Origin: an uncultured Eggerthellaceae bacterium
GTDB lineage: Bacteria > Actinomycetota > Coriobacteriia > Coriobacteriales > Eggerthellaceae
DNA length: 28,100 nt
Direction: 5' to 3'
NCBI GenBank assembly: GCA_946618265.1
Contig: CAMOLA010000029.1
Coordinates: forward strand, 1-28,100
The notes below the pieces were generated by a model. That model was not told the DNA's origin. It did no database searches and saw only the letters and a list, made by a program, of their open reading frames with translations. Both the position numbers and the translations under genes were made by a program. Shown here piece after piece: positions 16,049 through 23,324 of this stretch. Numbering within the stretch: position 1 is the first letter of the stretch; every line of letters begins with the position of its first letter.

Positions 16049-16076
16049 GACTCCGCTCGAATGAGGCGGTTAATTG

Positions 16077-16108
16077 GCGACAGAAAGGGGAGACTCCCTT
16101 TCTGTCGC
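16077..16108. terminator. 13-bp hairpin between operon 3 and the convergent toxin-antitoxin remnant
   Basis: GCGACAGAAAGGG (16077-16089) pairs perfectly with CCCTTTCTGTCGC (16096-16108), followed by TTGGTTTC. It is 9 bp from the antitoxin stop codon on the other strand, so it may serve both directions. Its apex contains GGGGAGACTCCC, which recurs in the hairpin at 24966-25012. Confidence 0.65.
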
Positions 16109-16117
16109 TTGGTTTCA

Positions 16118-16318
16118 TTAAGCGATGTCGGGGGAGAGCATATCGCCTGCCCGCTGGTAGAAATCGTCGACGATCCTGTCTCCGTCATAGACGACGGTGT
16201 GGATGATGCGGTCGGGCGGTATGTAGGCGGATTGCCATTCGTCGCTGATGCAGTAGTCGAGAATGTCCTCTCCGTTGTCGAACAATTCATCGAGTTCTTC
16301 CACGCTTAGCCTTTTCAT
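16118..16318 (-). CDS. Antitoxin-like small protein downstream of a BrnT-type toxin remnant
   Basis: A 66-aa acidic protein. Its N-terminus, MKRLSVEELDELFDNGEDIL, resembles the N-terminal part of BrnA/CopG-type antitoxins, but the ribbon-helix-helix region usual after that is replaced by an unrelated stretch (HTVVYDGDRIVDDFYQRAGD). Position and acidity suit an antitoxin. GGGAGG on the coding strand lies about 10 bp before the ATG, inside the end of the toxin gene. The toxin's restored reading frame would overlap this start by about 30 bp, the usual layout for such pairs. Function is inferred from context. Confidence 0.6.
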   Translation of the reverse strand: MKRLSVEELDELFDNGEDILDYCISDEWQSAYIPPDRIIHTVVYDGDRIVDDFYQRAGDMLSPDIA

Positions 16319-16615
16319 AGCGATTCACCTCCCGTTTTGTCGCATGTCGTGCTGAGATGATTCCAACTCTACCGCTCCTATATTGAATATCGCCGTCCAG
16401 TGTTGGCGCCCCAATCGAGCTATGGCCATCCATCGTTCTTCGGGTTCTTTCTCGATAAGGCTGTAAACGGCATGCGGGTCGAGCCAAAGGTATTTGGCCG
16501 TCCCGAAGCCGATGCCATGCTTTCGCGCGTTCGCCCTGCTCTTGTTCAGGTCGTATTCGAACTCGTATTCGAACTCGTATTCGAACTCGTATTCGAACTC
16601 GCATTCGAAGAACAT
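16287..16615 (-). pseudogene. brnT: BrnT-family toxin gene, frameshifted
   Basis: The start ATG (16615) has AAGGAG just upstream. The first frame gives FEYDLNKSRANARKHGIGF, then a middle ending RQHWTAIFNI; this is the BrnT (DUF497) ribonuclease-toxin pattern. It then drifts and stops at 16325. The adjacent frame supplies the proper C-terminus, RSGRVGIISARHATKREVNR, stopping at 16287. One base restored near 16378-16384 joins the two exactly, so a single-nucleotide deletion (or sequencing error) is likely. The N-terminus is lengthened by a 12-bp tandem repeat coding FEYE units. It is divergent from murB, 63 bp away. Confidence 0.75.
16551..16608. repeat. 12-bp tandem repeat inside the BrnT remnant
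   Basis: About 4.8 head-to-tail units of ACTCGTATTCGA on the + strand; the last unit has one change (ACTCGCATTCGA). On the coding (-) strand it encodes Glu-Phe-Glu-Tyr repeats before the BrnT motif. The unit length is a multiple of three, so copy-number change keeps the frame. Confidence 0.92.
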
Positions 16616-16666
16616 GGCTTCTCCTTGGATTTGCATCCCAGGCGCGGCGGCTGTCGCGTGCTGGGT

Positions 16667-16672
16667 TACAAT
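16667..16672 (+). promoter_or_regulatory. -10 box placing murB transcription at its start codon
   Basis: TACAAT ends 6 bp before the murB ATG, and no Shine-Dalgarno is visible. Transcription would begin at or next to the A of ATG, giving a leaderless mRNA, which is common in Actinobacteria. No clear -35. Confidence 0.5.
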
Positions 16673-16678
16673 TCCCGT

Positions 16679-17587
16679 ATGAATACTCTGCAAGAATCAT
16701 TGGAGCGGGCCGTCGGGCGCGACAACGTGCTGCGCGACGAGCCGATGCGCGACCACACGACGTTCCGCGTCGGGGGGCCGGCCGATTACTTCGTCATGCC
16801 GACGTCCGTTCAGGGCGTCCGCGACGCCATGGCCGCATGTGCCGATGCGGGCGTGCAATGCTACGTTTTGGGCCATGGCAGCAACGTGCTCGTTTCCGAC
16901 GAGGGCCTGCGCGGCGTCGTGCTGCAGATCTCGGGCAACCTCGGCGGCGTCGAGGTGCGCGAAGGGGGCATCGTCATCGCGCAAGCCGGTGCCTCGAACG
17001 CCAAGGTCGCGGCATGCGCGCAGCGTGCGGGCCTTGCGGGCTTCGAGTTCGCGGCGGGCATTCCCGGCACCATCGGCGGTGCGGCCATCATGAACGCCGG
17101 CGCCTATGACGGCGAGTTCAAGCAGGTGGCCCGGTCCGTGACATGTCTCACGCCCGAAGGCGATATCGTCGAGGTGACGGCCGAGCAGGCGTCTTGGAGC
17201 TACCGCCACTCGGCCATCATGGAAAAGGGCTACACCGTCTTGTCGGCCACGTTGCAGCTTCATGAGGGCGATCCCGACCAAATCCGCGCACGCATGGCCG
17301 AGCTCGCCCGCCGCAGGCAGGACAAGCAGCCGCTCGACGTGCCCTCGGCGGGGTCGACGTTCAAGCGGCCGCCCGGCCATTTTGCGGGCAAGCTCATCCA
17401 GGATGCCGGCATGCAGGGCTACACCGTGGGAGGGGCGCAGGTGTCGACCAAGCATGCCGGATTCGTCGTCAACGCGCAAGGCGCGTCGGCCGCCGATGTG
17501 CTCCAGGTGATTCGCGACGTGCAGGCGCGCGTGCTCGAGGCCTATGGGGTCCCGCTCGAGTGCGAAGTACGCCTGTGGGGGTTCTAG
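16679..17587 (+). CDS. murB: UDP-N-acetylenolpyruvoylglucosamine reductase (MurB)
   Basis: A 302-aa FAD enzyme that reduces UDP-GlcNAc-enolpyruvate to UDP-MurNAc with NADPH, in cytoplasmic peptidoglycan precursor synthesis. It shows the FAD-binding start (DHTTFRVGGPADYFVMPTS), VLGHGSNVLVSDEGLRGVV, the glycine-rich GIPGTIGGAAIMNAGAYDGE, the active-site Arg/Tyr segment SYRHS, the catalytic Ser in PSAGSTFKRP and the C-terminal Glu in LECEVRLWGF. The layout is the shorter type II form. ATG 16679 is chosen because family similarity starts there; the open frame further up antisense to brnT is a shadow of the 12-bp repeat. There is no Shine-Dalgarno; see the -10 at 16667. Confidence 0.97.
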   Translation: MNTLQESLERAVGRDNVLRDEPMRDHTTFRVGGPADYFVMPTSVQGVRDAMAACADAGVQCYVLGHGSNVLVSDEGLRGVVLQISGNLGGVEVREGGIVIAQAGASNAKVAACAQRAGLAGFEFAAGIPGTIGGAAIMNAGAYDGEFKQVARSVTCLTPEGDIVEVTAEQASWSYRHSAIMEKGYTVLSATLQLHEGDPDQIRARMAELARRRQDKQPLDVPSAGSTFKRPPGHFAGKLIQDAGMQGYTVGGAQVSTKHAGFVVNAQGASAADVLQVIRDVQARVLEAYGVPLECEVRLWGF

Positions 17588-17634
17588 GCACGCCACGGTC
17601 GGGGCGCGCCTTCGCCCGTTCTCGCGCGATCACG

Positions 17635-17796
17635 TCACCACCACCCGTTTTCCGGCCCGAAGCCTCGTTGCGGCTTTCCTCGCTCGATGCGGATGGCCTG
17701 TCCGCGTTTGAGCCGCGATACCGATAGCGCCGCGAGCGTTATGCCCGCGCATCCGGCGGTTGCGAACAACAGCGGAACGAATGCGAAAAACTCCAT
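17635..17796 (-). CDS. 53-aa single-pass membrane miniprotein
   Basis: A short gene that simple length cut-offs would miss. The ATG at 17796 is preceded by a near-perfect AAAGGAGG 4 bp upstream. The product starts MEFFAFVPLLFATAGCAGIT and has one hydrophobic segment (about residues 3-25), followed by a basic cytoplasmic tail rich in Arg, Lys and Gly and ending in ENGWW. Positive residues after the segment predict N-out/C-in topology. It converges on murB with 47 bp between the stops. No family recognised; a role in the envelope or as a regulator of a membrane complex is only a guess. Confidence 0.7.
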   Translation of the reverse strand: MEFFAFVPLLFATAGCAGITLAALSVSRLKRGQAIRIERGKPQRGFGPENGWW

Positions 17797-18115
17797 GGGA
17801 CCTCCTTTCCGAATGGGCGCGTCATCGTCTCGCCCGGTGGAGGGAATGGTAAACCGCTAACCTTACGCTGCGACCGTCGGCCGGGCACGCCCGATGCGCT
17901 CCTCCGTCCCCATTCGGTCCCCGCCGGGCAACCCTTCATGCCTCTCCGGAGCGGAATGTGGACGCCCTGCGCCCCTATATGTCATCTTCAGTTCACAATA
18001 CCTGCATAAATCAGTCGCGATTTCGGCTGGCAGAAGCGTTTTCACGCCCAGATGAGCGGCCGTCTGCCGCACTTCATGAAACGCTTGCGCAGGACTGAAG
18101 TTCTTTAGTGAAAAA
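17797..18115. other. Intergenic stretch without a credible gene
   Basis: Apart from the ribosome binding site and presumed promoter of the miniprotein (read leftwards), nothing was recognised. Open frames here have no Shine-Dalgarno and a composition unlike the neighbours. No tRNA-like fold or copy of the dispersed repeat was seen. Confidence 0.5.
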
Positions 18116-18406
18116 TTGACAACAAGTCGTTATAATCCAATCCATGGTATGCCCAGTAATGGGCATGGTCGTATGGGCAAGCTGCTTTCGAAGCTATGTC
18201 TCCTGAAACGAGGGATCGGGATTTTCATGCTCGGAAGGCTCCGACGCGCAGGGGGGGATGCTCGCATCCGCTGGCGACGCCGTCTGCACGACAGCTTACC
18301 TATATAGAAAGGTATGACGGCCCCTCGGCTGGTCATACGTCCGGTGTGGCCGGGCTCGTCAGGGCCCGAGACAGTAAGGGAAGAGAAGAGGGGAAGGTAA
18401 CGGAAT
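18116..18406 (+). promoter_or_regulatory. Promoter and long structured leader of molybdoenzyme operon 4
   Basis: A consensus -10 TATAAT lies at 18131-18136. TTGACA at 18116-18121 is only 9 bp upstream, too close to serve as its -35. Transcription from about 18143 gives a leader of about 260 nt. It holds several short stems: ATGCCCA-GTAA-TGGGCAT (18149-18166), TCGGA-AGGC-TCCGA (18231-18244) and GGATG-CTCG-CATCC (18256-18269). No known riboswitch class was recognised with confidence. The open frame inside it lacks a ribosome binding site. Confidence 0.45.
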
Positions 18407-21400
18407 ATGACGCAAGTCGACATCCACGCTCCCGGTGTAGAGGTTAAGAAGAGCGCATGCTACTTCTGCCACGCCAATTGCGGCGTCCTCGCTTACGTGA
18501 AAGATGGCGAAGTCATCAAGATCGAAGGCGATCCGGACTACACCAATCAGGGTGGTCTGTGCTGCCGTGGTACGTCCGCGCTCAAGCACGTGCACCATCC
18601 TGCGCGCATCAACCATTGCCTGAAGCGCGCAGGCGAAAAGGGCGAAAACAAGTGGGAGCAGATCCCGTGGGATCAGGGCATCCGCGAAGTCGCCGAAAGG
18701 CTCAACCAGATCAAGGCCGAGAGCGGCGCCGAGGCACTTGCTACGGCGGGCGGCACCACCCGCACCGACGACTATGCGCGCCGTCGCTTCTTCAACATCT
18801 TCGGCTCCCCGAACAGCTTCCACAACGCGCTCCTGTGCTGGATCCCGACCTTCATGGTCGAGACGGCTCTGGGCGGATGGTCGCCGTTCGAGACCGACCT
18901 GGGCCAGTCCAAGTGCGTCATCCTCTGGGGCTTCAACCCTGGCGCATCCACGCTGCCGAGCATGCGCGGCTACTCCGATCTGCAGCTCACGACGGGCATC
19001 AAGATCATCGTGGTCGATCCGCGCTACTCCGAGACCGCGAAGAACGCTGATTTGTGGCTGCCGCTGCGTCCGGGTTCCGACACGGCGCTCGCGCTGGCCA
19101 TGGCCCACGTCATCTGCTACGAGGGCATGGTCGACTACAACTTCGTGACGGAGTACTGCGAAGGCTTCGACGAGATCATGGAGCACCTCGAGCAGTACAG
19201 CCCCGAGTGGGCCGCCCCCATCACCTGGCTCGATCCGGAGGACATCCGTGCAGCTGCGCGCATGTACGCCATGAACCGCCCCTCCAACATCCAGTGGGGC
19301 TGCACGTGGGACCAGCTCGGCCCCGACGCCGTGTCCGGCTCCCAGGCCCGTGCCATCATGCGCGCCCTGACCGGCAACATCGACGTTCCCGGTGGCGACC
19401 TGATGCCCGGCCCGTCCATGACCTTCCTTACCGACGAGGAGCTCGAGCTCAACGAGCTGCTGCCCGAAGAGCAGAAGGCCAAGCAGATCGGCTCCAACTT
19501 CTTCAAGCTCACCTCGTGGCAGGGCTATTCGAAGATCGCCGACGTGTGCAACGCGACGTGGGGCAAGGCTCCCACGACCGAGTGGTTCTGCGAGGCGCAC
19601 GGCCCGTCCGTGTTCCGCGCCATCATCACCGGCGACCCGTATCCCGTCCGCGCGCTCATCGTCAACGCCACCAACCCGCAGAGCTGCTACGGCGACTCGA
19701 AGATGGTCCTTCAGGCGCTCAAGTCCTGCGAGTTCCTGGTAACCGTCGACTACTGGATGACGCCCGCGGCGTTCTACTCCGACTACGTCTTCCCGGCTGC
19801 CGGCGCTCTCGAGCGTCCGGTCATGCACACGAACTACGGTGCGACCGACTCCATCCAGTGCTCGCAGCGCGCCATCCAGCCGCTGTACGACCGTCATGAC
19901 GACTACACGTTCTGGAAGGAGCTCGGCCTGGCTTGCGGTCAGGATCCGGCGCTCTGGCCTTGGGAGACCGAGGAAGACGTGTACTGGGACGTCATCGAGC
20001 CGCTCGGCTACCCGGTCGATTCCTATGACGAGTTCGTCGAGACCTACCGCATGTTCTTCCCGCCGCAGCACTTCAAGAAGTACGAGAAGGACGGCTTCGC
20101 GACGCAGACCCGCAAGTTCGAGTTCAAGTCGACCGTTCTCGAGGAGCTCGGCTACCCGGCGATGCCCGTCTACCACGGCTGTGGTGAGAACGAGTACGAC
20201 CATCCCGAGCTGGCCAAGGAATACCCGCTGACGCTGACCACGGGTGGTTCCCCCATGCCGTTCCACCATTCCGAGCACTTCAACATGCCGACGATCCGCT
20301 ACATCTCGCCGGATCCGTACTTCACCATCCATCCCGAGACGGCCGAGCAGTACGGCATCGCCTACGGCGACTGGTGCTGGATCGAGACGCGCCGCGGCCG
20401 CATCCGCATGCGCGCCAACGTCGAGCCTTCCATCGCGCCGCGCGCCATCTGGGCGCCGCGTGGCTGGTGGTATCCCGAGCGCGACCCGATGGAGGATCCC
20501 GAGGCCCCGTTCGGCTGCCTCGAGTCCAACGTCAACGTGCTCACGTCCGTCGACAACGAGCACTGCGACCCGATTGGCGGCTCCTGGTCCAACCGCGGCC
20601 TCCTGTGCAAGGTCTACAAGTGCACCGCCGCCGACATGGACATGAAGCAGGACACCAGGTTCTCGATCCCCGGTTCTTCTCCGGTCAAGTCCAACAACCT
20701 CGAGGAAGCCATCCAGGTCCTGCCTTCGCAGCAGCCGCTGGCTTTCGACCCGATCCCGTTCACGGCGCCCGAGTGCCCGCGCGAGATCCCCGAGGGCCTC
20801 GAGTGGGACTTCCACCGCGACATCTTCGTGCAGCCCGGCACTCACTACGAGTACGACGAGGAATCCGGTTGGCTCGTCCAGCCCAAGACCGGCAAGTACT
20901 ATGACCTGTACTCCGGCTGGGCCTACGACGCCGACAAGGAGCTGCTGCTCGACGAGGAGACCGGCAAGTACTACGACTTCGACCGCAACGAGATTCCGTT
21001 CCTGGCCGATATCCGCCTGTATCCGGGCCTTGCCGCCGCTCCGTATGACCTGCCTGCCGAGTCCGACGTCACCTGGTCGGTCGAGAAGGGCTACGCCACC
21101 AAGGCGAGCGCTGCCGGCGAGGGCAAGATCTACGACCCCGAGTCCGGCTGGCTGGTCGGCATCGACGACGGCGTGTGGTACGACGCCTACTTCGGCTATG
21201 CCTACGACCCGACTGCCGAGAACCTGATCGACATGGCTTCCGGTCAGCGCTATGACATGGAATACAACCCGATCTACGAGGTTGCCGGCTATCGCGTGTT
21301 CCCCGGCCTCGAGACCGCGCCGTACGAGATTCCCGAGAACATGGCTTGGGATGCCGAGAAGGGCTATGCCACCGTTCCGGGCGAGCTCGGCGAGGGCAAG

Positions 21401-21577
21401 ATCTACGACCCCGAGTCTGGCTGGCTGGTCGGCATCGAGGACGGCTACTGGTACGAGTCCTACTACGGATACGCCTACGATCCGACGGACGGCACGCTGC
21501 TCGACCTGGTCACCGGCGACCGTTACACGATGGATTACGAGCCCATTGCCGCTGCCGCCGAAGCTGCTGCGGAATAA
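18407..21577 (+). CDS. Acetylene-hydratase-like molybdopterin oxidoreductase with C-terminal aromatic repeat domain
   Basis: A 1056-aa catalytic subunit. Residues 1 to about 740 follow the acetylene-hydratase branch of the DMSO-reductase superfamily: [4Fe-4S] ligands C18, C21, C25 and C52, Cys144 (NALLCWIP) at the metal-ligand position, LWGFNPGAST, NATNPQSCYG, YDHPELAKEYPLTLTTGG, then FGCLESNVNVLTS and GLLCKVYKC closing the MGD-binding domain. After a linker, residues 816-1048 form three Tyr/Trp/Asp-rich modules starting YD[EP]ESGWLV at 816, 909 and 1000, unusual for this family. There is no Tat signal, so the active site should be cytoplasmic despite the NrfD partner. A leader of about 260 nt precedes it, and GGGGAAGG serves as ribosome binding site. 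Real acetylene hydratase is soluble, so a redox reaction on an unknown substrate is likelier here. Confidence 0.88.
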   Translation: MTQVDIHAPGVEVKKSACYFCHANCGVLAYVKDGEVIKIEGDPDYTNQGGLCCRGTSALKHVHHPARINHCLKRAGEKGENKWEQIPWDQGIREVAERLNQIKAESGAEALATAGGTTRTDDYARRRFFNIFGSPNSFHNALLCWIPTFMVETALGGWSPFETDLGQSKCVILWGFNPGASTLPSMRGYSDLQLTTGIKIIVVDPRYSETAKNADLWLPLRPGSDTALALAMAHVICYEGMVDYNFVTEYCEGFDEIMEHLEQYSPEWAAPITWLDPEDIRAAARMYAMNRPSNIQWGCTWDQLGPDAVSGSQARAIMRALTGNIDVPGGDLMPGPSMTFLTDEELELNELLPEEQKAKQIGSNFFKLTSWQGYSKIADVCNATWGKAPTTEWFCEAHGPSVFRAIITGDPYPVRALIVNATNPQSCYGDSKMVLQALKSCEFLVTVDYWMTPAAFYSDYVFPAAGALERPVMHTNYGATDSIQCSQRAIQPLYDRHDDYTFWKELGLACGQDPALWPWETEEDVYWDVIEPLGYPVDSYDEFVETYRMFFPPQHFKKYEKDGFATQTRKFEFKSTVLEELGYPAMPVYHGCGENEYDHPELAKEYPLTLTTGGSPMPFHHSEHFNMPTIRYISPDPYFTIHPETAEQYGIAYGDWCWIETRRGRIRMRANVEPSIAPRAIWAPRGWWYPERDPMEDPEAPFGCLESNVNVLTSVDNEHCDPIGGSWSNRGLLCKVYKCTAADMDMKQDTRFSIPGSSPVKSNNLEEAIQVLPSQQPLAFDPIPFTAPECPREIPEGLEWDFHRDIFVQPGTHYEYDEESGWLVQPKTGKYYDLYSGWAYDADKELLLDEETGKYYDFDRNEIPFLADIRLYPGLAAAPYDLPAESDVTWSVEKGYATKASAAGEGKIYDPESGWLVGIDDGVWYDAYFGYAYDPTAENLIDMASGQRYDMEYNPIYEVAGYRVFPGLETAPYEIPENMAWDAEKGYATVPGELGEGKIYDPESGWLVGIEDGYWYESYYGYAYDPTDGTLLDLVTGDRYTMDYEPIAAAAEAAAE

Positions 21578-21600
21578 AGCAGGAAAGGAGAGGATAAACT

Positions 21601-22179
21601 ATGACGCGTTATGCAATGGCTATCGACCAGCGTCGCTGCATCGGCTGCCATTCCTGCTCGGTAGCTTGCCGCACCTGGAACGATCTGCCGATCGACATCA
21701 TCTACAACCCGGTCCTCGGCGGCGTCGTCGAGGGTACCTGGCCCAATGTGCACCGCAATTACCTCCCCACGCTGTGCATGCACTGCAAGAACCCCGAGTG
21801 CGTGCCTTGCTGCCCGACGGGCGCCTCGCAACAAGACGAGGACGGCGTCGTATGGGTTGACAGCAAGATCTGCATGGGCTGCAAGGTTTGCGTGAACGCC
21901 TGCCCCTACGGCATGCGCGACACGTCGCACACCGTTCGTCGCTTCGACGAGTACGTGCGCAAGTGCACGTTCTGCAAGGAGCGCCGCGCGCTCGAGCCGG
22001 ACAAGGATCCGTACTGCGTGCAGACGTGCCACCAGCACGCTCGCGTATTCGGCGACATCGACGATCCCAACTCTGAGATTTCGAAGCTGATCGGCCGTTC
22101 CGATACGTTCCGCCTGCTCGAAGAGCTCGGCACCGACCCGCAGATTTATTACATCCCGGACATGGGAGGTACGCGATAA
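21601..22179 (+). CDS. Four-cluster [4Fe-4S] ferredoxin subunit (DmsB/NrfC type)
   Basis: A 192-aa electron-transfer subunit with the full 16-Cys pattern: C13/C16/C19/C23, C59/C62/C67/C71, C91/C94/C97/C101 and C122/C125/C139/C143. It would carry electrons between the NrfD quinone site and the Fe-S cluster of the catalytic subunit. There is no signal peptide, consistent with the leaderless catalytic partner. AAAGGAG lies upstream of the ATG. It is 23 bp after the catalytic gene and overlaps the next start by one base (TAATG), so translation is coupled. Confidence 0.94.
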   Translation: MTRYAMAIDQRRCIGCHSCSVACRTWNDLPIDIIYNPVLGGVVEGTWPNVHRNYLPTLCMHCKNPECVPCCPTGASQQDEDGVVWVDSKICMGCKVCVNACPYGMRDTSHTVRRFDEYVRKCTFCKERRALEPDKDPYCVQTCHQHARVFGDIDDPNSEISKLIGRSDTFRLLEELGTDPQIYYIPDMGGTR

Positions 22180-23246
22180 TGGATATGAAACAATACCAAA
22201 AGGAAAACGCGGAGATCCAGTACAAGCACCGTTATTGGGGCTTCCAGATCGCCACGTACCTGTTCCTCGGCGGCCTCGGTGGCGGCATCCTGTTCCTGAC
22301 TTGGGTCATGTCTGCCTTCGTGTTCCCCGATCTCGACCTGACGCAGGCGTTCATGCTGCCGAACTTCATCGCGCTGCTCGCCATCGTCCTCGGCCTGTTC
22401 TTCCTGGTCGAAGAGCTTGGCCAGCCGCCGGTATTCTACCGTGCGTACGTCACCGCGACCTCCATCATCAAGTGGGGCGCCGTGCTGCTGACCATCGCTT
22501 CGTTCGGTTCGCTGTTCTGGCTGCTCGGCAACTGGTCGCCTGAGACCCCGGTCCTGGGCTTCCTGAGCGTGTTCAACTTCTTCGGCGCGCTTTCGCCCTT
22601 CTGGCTGGGTGCTGCAGGCCTCGCCGGCTTCGGCATCATGGTTTACACCGGCGTCATGCTGTCCACGCTGAAGGCTCATGCGTTCTGGTCGACGCCCGTG
22701 CTGCCCGTGCTGTTCACGATTTCGGCGCTGTCCACCGCTTGCGCAGCCATCATGCTGTCGATGTGCGGTTGGCCCGGCGTCGCCGATGCCGCTGCGGTCG
22801 AGGGTGCCCACAAGGTGCACGAGCTCATCCACATCTGCGACATCGTTCTCGTGTTCGCCGAGATCACCGTTCTGCTCATCATGGTGCTCTCGTTCCTCGG
22901 CGCTGGCAACCGCACCCAGCAGCGCGTTGCGCAGCGTTGGGTGAAGGGCTCCTACGCTGGTTGGTTCTGGATCGGCATGATCTGCATCGGTCTGGTCATT
23001 CCGCAGATTTGCAACATCACCGGCAACGCGGGTCTTGGTACGCTGGCTTGCGTGCTCGTCCTCTGCGGCGGCTGCCTGCTGCGCTTCCTGTGCGTGTGGT
23101 CTGACGACCGTCAGCCGCTGCCCGACGAGAACCGTTACTACTTCCGTCAGAAGACCGCCGACACGCGCTTCATGACCAAGTGGTACAAAGAGGGCAAGGA
23201 ACTCGAGCGCGGTCAGTCCTGGGCTCCGAAGGAGAACCTGTTCTAA
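22179..23246 (+). CDS. NrfD/PsrC-family membrane anchor subunit
   Basis: A 355-aa protein with about 8-9 transmembrane helices, the quinone-interacting anchor of the complex. The first helix region TYLFLGGLGGGILFLTWVM is characteristic of NrfD/PsrC proteins, followed by FLVEELGQPPVFYRAY. GGGAGGT precedes the ATG, which overlaps the upstream stop by one base. The family binds menaquinone/menaquinol and is haem-free. It completes a three-subunit complex like dimethylsulfoxide or polysulfide reductase. The C-terminus is charged and cytoplasmic. Confidence 0.94.
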   Translation: MDMKQYQKENAEIQYKHRYWGFQIATYLFLGGLGGGILFLTWVMSAFVFPDLDLTQAFMLPNFIALLAIVLGLFFLVEELGQPPVFYRAYVTATSIIKWGAVLLTIASFGSLFWLLGNWSPETPVLGFLSVFNFFGALSPFWLGAAGLAGFGIMVYTGVMLSTLKAHAFWSTPVLPVLFTISALSTACAAIMLSMCGWPGVADAAAVEGAHKVHELIHICDIVLVFAEITVLLIMVLSFLGAGNRTQQRVAQRWVKGSYAGWFWIGMICIGLVIPQICNITGNAGLGTLACVLVLCGGCLLRFLCVWSDDRQPLPDENRYYFRQKTADTRFMTKWYKEGKELERGQSWAPKENLF

Positions 23247-23272
23247 GCACTCGAAGCACAACCTGCTTCCTC

Positions 23273-23310
23273 AAGGGGCAACAGCCATGCGCTGTCGCCC
23301 CTTTCCTTTT
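23273..23310 (+). terminator. Rho-independent terminator of operon 4
   Basis: AAGGGGCAACAGC (23273-23285) and GCTGTCGCCCCTT (23291-23303) form a 13-bp stem with one A:C mismatch, followed by TCCTTTT. It lies 27 bp after the nrfD stop. Confidence 0.85.
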
Positions 23311-23324
23311 CCACCCCATCCAAC

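Noticed and set aside
16400..16678. Upstream extension of murB containing FELV repeats
   Set aside because: It is the antisense reading of the 12-bp repeat inside the brnT remnant. MurB similarity begins at 16679.
17863..18072. Possible 69-aa gene on the - strand upstream of the miniprotein
   Set aside because: GTG start without a Shine-Dalgarno, and no recognisable sequence pattern.
18116..18136. TTGACA and TATAAT as a matched sigma-70 promoter
   Set aside because: The spacer is only 9 bp. TATAAT is kept as a likely -10, but the TTGACA cannot be its -35.
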